Origin: Luteipulveratus mongoliensis
GTDB lineage: Bacteria; Actinomycetota; Actinomycetes; Actinomycetales; Dermatophilaceae
DNA length: 64,000 nucleotides
Reading direction: 5' to 3'
Assembly: GCF_001190945.1 (NCBI RefSeq)
Contig: NZ_CP011112.1
Span: 5,332,001-5,396,000, forward strand
Below, one piece after another: positions 7,728-15,362 of the stretch. The notes under the pieces were generated by a model. It worked only from the letters and a program-made list of their open reading frames with translations, was not told the origin of the DNA and did not search any database. Made by a program: the position numbers and the translations under genes. Numbering within the stretch: position 1 is the stretch's first letter; each line of letters opens with the position of its first letter.

Positions 7728-8893
7728 AAGACGTTGCTGCGCTTGTGGACTCGACAGTCAGTGCGTTCGTCACGGAGTTCGGTAGCGACCCGGAGGGTGT
7801 CTGGTTCGCCCCTGGTCGGGTCAACCTGATCGGCGAGCACACCGACTACAACGACGGGTTCGTGCTCCCGATCGCGCTACCGCTGGGCACCGTCGTCGCC
7901 GTACGCCGCCGCCAGGGTGGCGAGCTGCGCGTCCACTCCGCGGAGGCCGGCGAGACGCGTTCGGCACGGCTCGCAGACGTGGCCCCTGAGCAGGAGCTCG
8001 GCTGGCTGGCCTATGTGGCCGGCGTCGGTTGGGCAGCGGCTCAACGCGGACTAGAGGCGCCCGGTCTCGACATCTCCCTGGCCGCCAATCTGCCTCAGGG
8101 CGCTGGCCTTTCGTCGTCCGCGTCGCTGTCGTGCGGCACCGCCACGGCGTGGTCGGACCTGGCCGGCTGGGAGCTTTCGGGCGACGACATCGCCGCGCTC
8201 GGGCGTACGGCAGAGAATGAGATCGCAGGCGCACCGACCGGAGTGATGGACCAGCTCGCGTCCGTGCACGGCCGCGTCGGGCACGCCATGCAGATCGACA
8301 CGCGCTCGATCACGGTCGAGCAGATCCCCTTCGACCTTGCGGCACAAGGCCTTTCGCTCCTCGTCATCGACAGCCGTGCACCACACGCGCTGGTCGACGG
8401 CGAGTACGCCGAGCGTCCTACGTCATGTCGCGAGGCCGCTCTGATGCTCGGCGTGCCCGCGCTGCGCGACGTGCCTCTCGATGGGCTGGACGAGACACTC
8501 GGGCGGATGCGTTCGGAGCTGCTGCGCCGACGAGCCCGGCACGTCATCACCGACAGCGCCCGCGTGATCGAGGTCGGCGAGATCCTCCAAGACGGCGGCG
8601 ATCCGCGCCGAATCGGCAAGCTGCTCAACGACTCTCACGCCTCGATGCGCGACGACTTCGAGATCACCGTGCCACCGGTGGACGTGCTGCAGGCGGCCGT
8701 CGTCGAAGCCGGGGCTCACGGTGCACGGATGACCGGCGGTGGCTTCGGCGGATGCGTGATCGCACTGGTCGAGACCGGAACCGAGGACGACGTCATCAAA
8801 GGCGCACAACGCGCAGCAGCCGACCACGGATTCGCCGAACCAGCCGGCTTCGTCGCCCAAGCCGCTGACGGCGCCCGCCGCCTCACTGGTTGA
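7724..8893 (+). CDS. galK: galactokinase
   Basis: A 389-residue GHMP-family kinase that phosphorylates galactose at C1. The galactokinase signature GRVNLIGEHTDYN spans residues 31-43, the ATP loop PQGAGLSSSAS lies near 125-135, and the third GHMP motif TGGGFGGCVIAL lies near the C-terminus. The ATG overlaps the galT stop (ATGA), so translation is coupled; the longer upstream frame lies inside galT. Together with galT it converts galactose to glucose-1-phosphate. A long-range inverted repeat follows the gene. Confidence 0.95.
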   Translation: MKDVAALVDSTVSAFVTEFGSDPEGVWFAPGRVNLIGEHTDYNDGFVLPIALPLGTVVAVRRRQGGELRVHSAEAGETRSARLADVAPEQELGWLAYVAGVGWAAAQRGLEAPGLDISLAANLPQGAGLSSSASLSCGTATAWSDLAGWELSGDDIAALGRTAENEIAGAPTGVMDQLASVHGRVGHAMQIDTRSITVEQIPFDLAAQGLSLLVIDSRAPHALVDGEYAERPTSCREAALMLGVPALRDVPLDGLDETLGRMRSELLRRRARHVITDSARVIEVGEILQDGGDPRRIGKLLNDSHASMRDDFEITVPPVDVLQAAVVEAGAHGARMTGGGFGGCVIALVETGTEDDVIKGAQRAAADHGFAEPAGFVAQAADGARRLTG

Positions 8894-8906
8894 GCCGACC
8901 CTCTTC

Positions 8907-8990
8907 GACTACCCCGCCGAAACGCCCACTCCCCCGGGTCGGATGACTGGTCAGCTCACCCAGGGAAGTGGCCACATCAGCGGGGTAGTC
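8907..8990. other. long-range inverted repeat between convergent genes
   Basis: GACTACCCCGC at 8907-8917 is the exact complement of GCGGGGTAGTC at 8980-8990, separated by 62 bases. It sits between galK (plus) and the NeuB-family gene (minus), so it may act as a terminator for both. The long loop makes it weak as a classical terminator. Confidence 0.45.
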
Positions 8991-9006
8991 GTCACTGGGC
9001 TTCGAC

Positions 9007-10053
9007 TCAGATGAGGTCCCAGGTCAGGGCAGTGCCTCGTGGGACTCCACGGGTGAAGGCACGACCGTTGACCATCTCGAAAGCGTCGGGCGCGAGCCCC
9101 CCGGCCGGGCGGATCGACCGGACGTTGTCAGTGGTGACGGCATCGCCCTCCTGCACGTCCGCGACGACGTACAGAGACCGCCGGAAACGCAGACCCTCCT
9201 GCTCGGTCGCCACCGCTCCGACACGTGGCTGACCCAACGACTGCCACGCCACTCGCGACTCGCGCACGAGCGAGCGCAGCTCTTCGGGCTCCAGGGAGAA
9301 GGACGCGTCCACGCCGCCGCCCTCCCGAGCGAGCGTCACATGCTTCTCGATCAGCACCGCGCCGAGCGCCACCGAAGCCACTGCCGTGCCGATGCCAGGC
9401 GTGTGATCGGAGAGACCGATCTCAGCATCAAAGACGTTACGCATCAACGGTATTCCGCGCAGGTTCGACTCGGCGGGATCGGCCGGATAGCTGGCGGTGC
9501 AGGACAGCACGATGATCTGGTCGTTGCCCGTGGAGCGAGCGGCTTCGACGGCGGCATGGATCTCGCCGACGGATGCCATGCCCGTCGAGATGATGATCGG
9601 CTTGCCCGTCGATGCCGCTGCCCGGACGAGCGGCAGGTCAACGATCTCGGACGATGCGATCTTGTACGCCGGCGCCTCCAGGCCCTCCAGCAGCTCGATC
9701 GCCGTCGCGTCGAACGGCGAGGAGAAGCAGACCAGGTCCAGCTCACGAGCCAGCTCGAAGATCGGCTGGTGCCACTCCCACGGCGTGTGCGCCTCGGTAT
9801 ACAGGTCCCAGAGCGTGCGCCCGCCCCACAGCTCGTGCTTCTCGGACAGCCGGAAGTCGGGCGCGTCCGAGTCGATGGTGATCGTCTCGGGCTTGTACGT
9901 CTGCAGCTTCACCGCGTGCGCCCCGGCGTCGGCGACCATCCGCACGATGTCCAGCGCCTTGTCCAACGAGCCGTCGTGGTTGCCCGACACCTCCGCGATG
10001 ATGAACGGCTCGTGGTCCGGGCCGATGTCGTGCTTGCCGATGCGCACACTCAT
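9007..10053 (-). CDS. NeuB-family nonulosonate synthase (PseI-like)
   Basis: A 348-residue enzyme. Residues 1-270 form the TIM barrel with FIIAEVSGNHDGS, AVKLQTYKPET, KIASSEI, IISTGMAS and GLSDHTPG motifs, and the C-terminal 60 residues form the SAF (antifreeze-like) domain. The KLQTYKPETIT wording is closer to pseudaminate synthase than to NeuB. It would condense phosphoenolpyruvate with a six-carbon amino sugar to a nine-carbon acid. The ATG at 10053 follows AGGAGG. No other sialate or pseudaminate gene is in the window, so the product is unproven. A LysR gene faces away from it across 137 bases. Confidence 0.85.
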   Translation of the reverse strand: MSVRIGKHDIGPDHEPFIIAEVSGNHDGSLDKALDIVRMVADAGAHAVKLQTYKPETITIDSDAPDFRLSEKHELWGGRTLWDLYTEAHTPWEWHQPIFELARELDLVCFSSPFDATAIELLEGLEAPAYKIASSEIVDLPLVRAAASTGKPIIISTGMASVGEIHAAVEAARSTGNDQIIVLSCTASYPADPAESNLRGIPLMRNVFDAEIGLSDHTPGIGTAVASVALGAVLIEKHVTLAREGGGVDASFSLEPEELRSLVRESRVAWQSLGQPRVGAVATEQEGLRFRRSLYVVADVQEGDAVTTDNVRSIRPAGGLAPDAFEMVNGRAFTRGVPRGTALTWDLI

Positions 10054-10190
10054 GGGGCTGCCTCCTGATCCGTCGGCACGCGAGTCGCGCCGTCGTCCCC
10101 ACGACCGTGCGTCCGCACCGTGCGCACTGTCCAAGACTCATCCCCGATAGCCTCATAGGCGAGACGAATAGCCGCAGGTCAGGAGGTCGC

Positions 10191-11063
10191 ATGGACATCG
10201 ACCCCGGTCTGCTCCGCACGTTCCTGGTCGTGGCTGACGAGGGCACCGTGACGGCTGCCGCGCGGCGCCTGTTCATCTCCCAGCCGGCCCTCTCCGGGCA
10301 GGTACGCCGACTCGAGCGGGCGGTCGGCCTCACCCTCTTCGAGAGGCGACCGACCGGCGTACACCTCACCGACGCGGGCCGTGCGTTCCTCCCGTACGCC
10401 GAGCAGTCCCTCGCCGCGCTCGAGCAGGGCGTGGCCGAGGCAGCGGCCGCCGCCGGTCAGGGCACGCTCCGGATCGACGTCCTGGACGCGGCCCTGACGA
10501 CGCCGCAGCGCGTGATCGCGAGGCTGCGCGAGCGGCTGCCACAGGTCACGCTGGAGATCAGTGATCGAGGTGCGATCGAGCAGGTACGCCGGCTGCGGGC
10601 TGGGGCGCTCGACCTCGCCCTCGCGGGTGCGGGCCCTCCCGAGGCGGGGCTCGTCGACACGCCTCTCCTGGAGGAACCCCTCGGCATCGCCCTGCCGGTG
10701 ACGCACCACCTGGCACGGCAGGACGACGTACGGCTGGCGCACCTGAGCAGGGAGATGCACTATCTGCCGCGGGCTGAGTTCGCGCCCGACTGGGTCGAGC
10801 TGGTGCTGCGGTTGTGTCGGGAGGCGGGTTTCGCGCCGCGCACCCTGCCCCTGCACTCGGAGTCGACGGATGCGCCGCTGCAGCTCGTGGCCGCTGGTGA
10901 GTGCGTGGCGGTCAGCCTCCTGAGCACGCCCGTGCCGGCCGGGGTCACGATGCTGCCGCTGACCGACACGGTGCCCTACCGGTGGACCTTGCGGTCGCGA
11001 GAGGCGGCCTTGCCGGGCGCGCTTGTCACCGGTGCGCTGTCCGCCCTGCGCACCCTCCGGTGA
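10191..11063 (+). CDS. LysR-family transcriptional regulator
   Basis: A 290-residue protein. The winged helix-turn-helix covers residues 1-60 (LRTFLVVADEGTVTAAARRL, then SQPALSGQVRRLE), and the effector-binding fold follows. The ATG at 10191 has AGGAGGTCGC directly before it and begins with the expected helix; upstream in-frame codons lack this. It is divergent from the nonulosonate synthase gene, the usual LysR arrangement, so that gene or its own gene is the likely target. The ligand is not known. Confidence 0.9.
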   Translation: MDIDPGLLRTFLVVADEGTVTAAARRLFISQPALSGQVRRLERAVGLTLFERRPTGVHLTDAGRAFLPYAEQSLAALEQGVAEAAAAAGQGTLRIDVLDAALTTPQRVIARLRERLPQVTLEISDRGAIEQVRRLRAGALDLALAGAGPPEAGLVDTPLLEEPLGIALPVTHHLARQDDVRLAHLSREMHYLPRAEFAPDWVELVLRLCREAGFAPRTLPLHSESTDAPLQLVAAGECVAVSLLSTPVPAGVTMLPLTDTVPYRWTLRSREAALPGALVTGALSALRTLR

Positions 11064-11151
11064 GCGCCGAAACGATGGCAGGTGGCCCGGGTCCACGGCT
11101 AGCGTCACGGGACCACGGCTGAGATCCAGCCTCCGACTGCAAGGAGCCACC

Positions 11152-11385
11152 ATGCACCGTCGAACTGCTTCCCTCTCCATCGCTGCCGCCACCCTGGCCC
11201 TGGGCGGAGCCCTCGCGGGTGCGCCGTCCGCGAGCGCTGGCGTCTACACCTGGCATCACGAGGCGGACTACTCCAGCTCCGCCGAGTGCAACTCCGCAGG
11301 TCAGGCGGCCATCGGTGGCGACTATGTGAAGTACGAGTGCCGCGGCACCTCCGCAACCGAGCTCTGGCTCGCCGAGATCTGGTAG
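11152..11385 (+). CDS. small secreted protein, unknown function
   Basis: A 77-residue precursor. The signal peptide (residues 1 to about 29, ending ASAG) is followed by a mature chain of about 48 residues with many Tyr, Ser and Trp and two Cys (SAECNSAG and KYECRG), which could form one disulfide. The AAGGAG ribosome site sits seven bases before the ATG. It ends before a long hairpin, so it is a one-gene unit. Similar small secreted proteins are common in actinomycetes, but I assign no function. Confidence 0.7.
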   Translation: MHRRTASLSIAAATLALGGALAGAPSASAGVYTWHHEADYSSSAECNSAGQAAIGGDYVKYECRGTSATELWLAEIW

Positions 11386-11392
11386 CCGGCGC

Positions 11393-11458
11393 TGGCCGAT
11401 AGTGCGAGCCGCGTCGGTATTTCACTGTGAATGACGACGCGGCTTGCACGGTCGGCCA
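11393..11458 (+). terminator. long two-tier hairpin after the small secreted protein gene
   Basis: The outer arm TGGCCGA (11393-11399) pairs with TCGGCCA (11452-11458). The inner arm GTGCGAGCCGCGTCG (11402-11416) pairs with 11435-11449 with one mismatch. It starts eight bases after the stop at 11385. Confidence 0.7.
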
Positions 11459-11506
11459 AGTGGGGGTGGGGGCGGCCGTCCGGGCGGGGTGAGGTTTCAT
11501 GGGTGC

Positions 11507-12001
11507 ATGGCTGCCGACCCGTACCGCATCTGCGTGGTCTGCACCGGCAACATCTGCCGCTCCCCCATGGGCGAGGTCATCCTGACCTCGATGCTCACCG
11601 ACGCGGGCCTCGCCGATCGCGTCGCCGTGGACTCCGCGGGCACGGGCGACTGGCATGTGGGAGACCCGGCCGACCGGCGTACGGTCCGGGCACTGCACGA
11701 CGGCGGGTACGACTGCTCGTCCCACCGGGCCAGCCACCTCACGCCTCCCGACCTCGGCTCGCGCGACCTCGTGCTGGTCGCCGACAGCGGACATCTGCAC
11801 GATGTGCAGCGCATGGCCCGCCACATCGATGCCGACCCTGAGATCCGTCTCCTGCGCGAGTTCGACCCCGCCGCGGTCGCCGCCGGAACGCTCGAGGTCG
11901 ACGACCCCTACTACGGCGACGCCGACGACTTCGCCCGCTGCTTCGCCGAGGTCCGCGACGCGTGCGCCGGAGTCGTCGAGCACGTACGCGACGTGGTCTG
12001 A
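11507..12001 (+). CDS. low-molecular-weight protein-tyrosine phosphatase
   Basis: A 164-residue phosphatase. The active-site loop CTGNICRS has the nucleophile Cys12 and Arg18 (CX5R), and the general-acid loop DDPYYGD lies in the last quarter. It would remove phosphate from tyrosine in cytoplasmic or exported kinase substrates. The ATG at 11507 is the only in-frame start next to the fold; the longer frame adds a Gly-rich tail. It is followed after four bases by a second, divergent member of the same family, so both are co-transcribed. Confidence 0.92.
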   Translation: MAADPYRICVVCTGNICRSPMGEVILTSMLTDAGLADRVAVDSAGTGDWHVGDPADRRTVRALHDGGYDCSSHRASHLTPPDLGSRDLVLVADSGHLHDVQRMARHIDADPEIRLLREFDPAAVAAGTLEVDDPYYGDADDFARCFAEVRDACAGVVEHVRDVV

Positions 12002-12005
12002 GCCC

Positions 12006-12497
12006 ATGCGAGGCGTACGCGTTCAGCTCGTCTGCGCGAGCAACACCTGCCGCTCGGCCATGGCTGCCGTCGTCCTGCGCGACCTGCTCGACCGCTCTCC
12101 GGTGGGCTCCCGCGCCGAGGTCGGGTCCGCCGGACTGCTCGTGATGCAGCCCGGCCAGCCTGCGGACCCTCACGCCCTCGCTGCCCTCAGCAAGGTCGGA
12201 CTCGATGGATCCACCCACCAGACAACGCAATTCGAGATCGACGAGGTGGAGGATCACGACCTCGTGCTCTTCATGGAAGAACGCCACATCGGGCTCTTCG
12301 AGAGCGCTCGCCCCTCGGCTGAGGCCCGCGAGCGAGTCCGGTTGCTGCGCGCCTTCGACCCGGTCGCGGTCGCCCTGGGCACGCTCGATCTCGTCGACCC
12401 CTACGAGCACGGCCAGGCGGCCTACCACCGCTGCCTCAGGGACATCCGCTCCGCCGCGCCTCGCGTCGTGACCGAGCTCGAGCGCCTCGCGGGCTGA
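12006..12497 (+). CDS. second low-molecular-weight phosphatase, divergent
   Basis: A 163-residue paralogue of the preceding gene. The loop reads CASNTCRS with Cys10 and Arg16, so the catalytic residues are kept, but the usual Gly after the loop's second position is Ser. The acid loop is VDPYEHG. Sequence identity with the first copy is low outside the motifs, pointing to an old duplication or separate acquisition. The start is five bases after the previous stop. Substrate unknown; a wall-polymer-linked phosphatase role is possible. Confidence 0.88.
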   Translation: MRGVRVQLVCASNTCRSAMAAVVLRDLLDRSPVGSRAEVGSAGLLVMQPGQPADPHALAALSKVGLDGSTHQTTQFEIDEVEDHDLVLFMEERHIGLFESARPSAEARERVRLLRAFDPVAVALGTLDLVDPYEHGQAAYHRCLRDIRSAAPRVVTELERLAG

Positions 12498-12503
12498 CCG
12501 CAC

Positions 12504-12509
12504 TACTCT
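12504..12509 (+). promoter_or_regulatory. -10 box TACTCT, leaderless start
   Basis: TACTCT ends six bases before the GTG at 12516, inside the short gap after the second phosphatase gene. The membrane protein gene thus appears to have its own leaderless promoter. Confidence 0.5.
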
Positions 12510-12515
12510 CGGCTC

Positions 12516-13613
12516 GTGGACCGGGCAGCCCAGATCGCAGCGTACGAACGGCAGTTCCGACGCAGCGGCCTGCCGTTGTTCATCGAGGGCCACTCGCCCG
12601 CGACGGCGGTCTTCAACCGCGCCCTGCCGCTGCTCATCGTCGTCTTCGTCGCCGAGTGCTCTGCGGCCACCTCGCTGGACTGGTCCGTGCTGGCCAACGT
12701 CGGGGCAGCGCTCGGCGGACTGGCGATCCTGGTCGCCGCGTACGGCATCGCCAACCGCCTCCGCAGTCGTCGCTTCTTCGCCCGCCCGGATCGCGCCGGC
12801 GGCACCGAACTCGCCGTGTTCGTCCTCGTGCCTGCCCTGCTGCCGCTGCTCACTCAGGGCCAGTGGCACCAGGTGATCGGCATCGCGGCCGGCAACCTCG
12901 CGCTGCTCCTGGTCCTGTACGCCGTCATCGGACTCGGCCTCCTCCCCACCCTCTGGTGGAGCATCAGCCGGCTGGCCGGCGAGCTGAGTGCGTCGCTCAC
13001 CCAGCTCGCTCGCGCGCTGCCGGTGCTGCTGGTTTTCTCGATCGTGCTGTTCGTGAATACCGAGATGTGGCAAGTCTTCTCGGGGCTCGGCTTCGCCAAC
13101 TCCACCGTCATCGACGCGCTGTTCGTCCTCCTGATCCTCGGCTTCGTGCTGCTGCGGGTGCCGGCCGAGATTCGGGGGCTCGCCGAGAAGGCCGCCGGCC
13201 CTCCGCTGCGCCGACGCGAGAAGTTCAACCTCGGCGGCGTGCTCGTGATGTCGCAGCTCGTGCAGATCGCGATGGTCAGTCTGGGGATGCTGCTCTTCTT
13301 CGTCGCCTTCGGATCGCTGACGATCAGCGACACGATCTACGAGAGCTGGTCGATCAAGCCTGGCTCATTCCACGAGACCTGGCACCTGGGTGATGTCGAC
13401 CTGCGCCTAACGAGTGCCCTCTTCAACGTCGCCGCCGCCATCGCCGAGATCACCGGCCTCTACTACGCACTCCAGGTCACGACGGACGCGACGTTCCGGG
13501 AGAACTTCGTCACCAGCACGTCGGACCACCTGGAGCGCGCGTTCGAGGCCCGCGCGGAGTACCGCGCGCTCGATCCCGGGCCTGAAGATCACCCGCCGGG
13601 CCGCCTGATCTGA
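12516..13613 (+). CDS. multi-pass membrane protein, unknown function
   Basis: A 365-residue protein with about seven to eight hydrophobic helices and Arg-rich cytoplasmic loops (for example RLRSRRFFARPDR). The region after residue 235 has two more helices around a soluble stretch with SWSIKPGSFHETW. The C-terminus is charged. I recognise no family. The GTG start is supported by a -10 box at leaderless distance and by the position right after the upstream stop. No neighbour indicates a substrate. Confidence 0.7.
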   Translation: MDRAAQIAAYERQFRRSGLPLFIEGHSPATAVFNRALPLLIVVFVAECSAATSLDWSVLANVGAALGGLAILVAAYGIANRLRSRRFFARPDRAGGTELAVFVLVPALLPLLTQGQWHQVIGIAAGNLALLLVLYAVIGLGLLPTLWWSISRLAGELSASLTQLARALPVLLVFSIVLFVNTEMWQVFSGLGFANSTVIDALFVLLILGFVLLRVPAEIRGLAEKAAGPPLRRREKFNLGGVLVMSQLVQIAMVSLGMLLFFVAFGSLTISDTIYESWSIKPGSFHETWHLGDVDLRLTSALFNVAAAIAEITGLYYALQVTTDATFRENFVTSTSDHLERAFEARAEYRALDPGPEDHPPGRLI

Positions 13614-13965
13614 CCGACGCACCGTGAATTGACTGGAACCCGGAGCCGGTCTGCCCCATCCTTGTCTGCGGCGGGGAAGCAGCCGGAGGAGCGTGCTCCA
13701 GACCGGTTCTGCGCGTTGACCCGTCACCTCATCTGGTTCTCACCACCAGGCTGGCAAAGGCGCTCGCGCCCGAGGTTCGAATCCTCTAGCAGTGCTGTCG
13801 CCGGTCGGCGCAAGCGTCGGGTCGTCCTGCGGCCCACTCCTTGCCTCGGCTGGAGCCGTGCCCCACGTCTCGACGTGTCGGCCGGCGGCAGCACCCTGAG
13901 CCTGTCCGGTGCTGCAGGTCAGATGTGCCGCTCGATCCGTGTATGAGCCTTGAAGGAGGTCCGCC
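13614..13965. other. 352-base intergenic stretch with inverted repeats and a tRNA-like fragment
   Basis: I see no credible gene here. CCGGTCTG at 13646-13653 is complementary to CAGACCGG at 13699-13706, and GGAGCGTGCTCC inside forms a small hairpin. At 13772-13786 a T-arm-like GAGG-TTCGAAT-CCTC occurs, with CTGGT...ACCAG about 25 bases before it, but no complete tRNA can be folded. The last 15 bases hold the AAGGAGG ribosome site of the next gene. Confidence 0.5.
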
Positions 13966-14640
13966 ATGTCCCTGTTCCACATCATCGTCCCGACGCGTCA
14001 CGCCCGACTGGTCTACAAGAACGGGGCGCTGCTGACCGTGCTCGAGAGCGGTCGGCACCGCAAGGTCCGGCAGGCGACGTACGTCGACGTCGACCTGCGC
14101 GAGCAGGTCCTGACCACGGCCATGCAGGAGGTCCCGACCTCCGACGGGCTGCTGGTCCGGGCGACCCTCGCGCTGCGATGGGCGGTCACCGACCCGGTGC
14201 GCTTCCACGAGGTCAGCGCCAAGCCGCTCGAGACCGTCTACCTCGCCGCCCAGATCGCCCTTCGCGACCTGATGGGTGACAACGCGCTTGAGGTTGTTAT
14301 TCAGCGAGGTGGCCGTACGCCGACCGGTGACCTGACCGCGGCCGTCGCCTCGGTTGGTGAGCGAGTCGGCATCGACGTGCTGGAGCTCGTCCTCAAGGAC
14401 GTGCTCATGCCGTCCGAGATCCGAGCTGCAGCAACGGATCTCGCGGCTGCCAAGCAGCGTGGGCAGGCACGGCTTGAGGAGGCGCGAGCCGAGACGGCGG
14501 CGCTGCGGTCCATGGCCAACGGCGCTCAGCTGCTCGACCGGCACCCGGCCCTGGCTCAGCTGCGGCTCGTCCAGTCGCTGCCGCCGGGCGCTCGGGTCTC
14601 GCTGCAGATCGGCGACGCCGACGCGCCGAGCGACGACTAG
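13966..14640 (+). CDS. SPFH/band 7 domain protein, soluble
   Basis: A 224-residue stomatin/prohibitin-type protein that lacks the usual N-terminal membrane helix. It starts with FHIIVPTRHARLVYKNGAL, continues with VDVDLREQVL and TSDGLLVRATLALRWAVTDP, the core of the SPFH fold, and has an Ala/Arg/Glu-rich coiled helix at about 155-185 (KQRGQARLEEARAETAALR). A perfect AAGGAGG site precedes the ATG. Such proteins act in membrane-domain organisation or protease control. It is a one-gene unit ended by the large hairpin. Confidence 0.83.
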   Translation: MSLFHIIVPTRHARLVYKNGALLTVLESGRHRKVRQATYVDVDLREQVLTTAMQEVPTSDGLLVRATLALRWAVTDPVRFHEVSAKPLETVYLAAQIALRDLMGDNALEVVIQRGGRTPTGDLTAAVASVGERVGIDVLELVLKDVLMPSEIRAAATDLAAAKQRGQARLEEARAETAALRSMANGAQLLDRHPALAQLRLVQSLPPGARVSLQIGDADAPSDD

Positions 14641-14642
14641 CT

Positions 14643-14714
14643 GGTTGAGCCACAAGGTCCTGGGAGGAGCGCGTTCCACCGCGCGCCTCCCAGGACCTGC
14701 TTTGCGGCTCAACC
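14643..14714. terminator. very strong bidirectional terminator
   Basis: Arms GGTTGAGCC (14643-14651) and GGCTCAACC (14706-14714) enclose a second stem AGGTCCTGGGAGG / CCTCCCAGGACCT. It lies exactly between the stops of the convergent SPFH (plus) and response regulator (minus) genes and can serve both. Confidence 0.85.
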
Positions 14715-14720
14715 AACCGT

Positions 14721-15362
14721 TCAGACAAGGCCGTGGTCGAGGGCGTAGATCGCCGCCTGCGTCCGGTCTCGCACGTCGAGCTGGCTCAAGATGTTGGACA
14801 CGTGGTTCTTCACGGTCCCCTCGCTGACGAACAGCGTGCGCGCGATCTCGCGGTTGGCGGCCCCGGTCGCGATCAGCCGCAGCACATCCAGCTCGCGACC
14901 GGTCAACGAGACCGATGGTGATGGCGACCGCCCGCGCAGCATGCCTGCGAGCCGGGTGGAGATCGCCGGTGCGTACTGATCGACTCCGGCGTGAGCCAGC
15001 CGTACGGCTTGGGCCAGCTCCGGCGCCGGCAGATCCTTGAGCAGGTAGCCGCACGCACCGGCACGCAGGGCCTGGATCACGTACTCGTCATCGTCGAAGG
15101 TCGTCAGCATGATCACGCGGGTGTCGTCGCGCAGCTCGGCGGCCGCTGTGACTCCGTCCATGCCGGGCATGCGGACGTCCATCAGCACCACGTCCGGACG
15201 CCGCTCGGTAGCGATCCGGACTGCCTCTGCTCCGTCCGCCGCCGTGCCGACGACCTCGATGCCCGGCTCCAGACTGACCAGGGAGGCGATTCCTTCGCGC
15301 ACCAGTCGCTGGTCGTCGACGATCAGCAGCCTGGTCGCCGCCCGCTCCGGTGACCCGGTCAC
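14721..15362 (-). CDS. NarL/LuxR-type response regulator
   Basis: A 213-residue regulator. The receiver domain has the acidic pair VDDQ (Asp16, Asp17), phospho-acceptor Asp62 in VLMDVRMPG, and the conserved Lys in YLLKDLPAPE. The C-terminal LuxR helix-turn-helix (LTGRELDVLRLIATGAANREI and TVKNHVSNILSQL) covers about 150-210. The GTG start overlaps the stop of the sensor kinase gene by four bases (GTGA), so the two are translated together. Target genes are not evident. Confidence 0.93.
   Translation of the reverse strand: MTGSPERAATRLLIVDDQRLVREGIASLVSLEPGIEVVGTAADGAEAVRIATERRPDVVLMDVRMPGMDGVTAAAELRDDTRVIMLTTFDDDEYVIQALRAGACGYLLKDLPAPELAQAVRLAHAGVDQYAPAISTRLAGMLRGRSPSPSVSLTGRELDVLRLIATGAANREIARTLFVSEGTVKNHVSNILSQLDVRDRTQAAIYALDHGLV

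Noticed and set aside
13640-13706. SRP or other known structural RNA, because of GGGGAAGCAGCCGGAGG
   Set aside because: The SRP tetraloop and asymmetric-loop context are missing and no full fold could be drawn by eye.
13710-13800. A complete tRNA gene
   Set aside because: Only the T-arm loop and a possible anticodon stem fit. The D-arm lacks conserved Gs, the acceptor pairs at four of seven positions, and the anticodon loop lacks U33.
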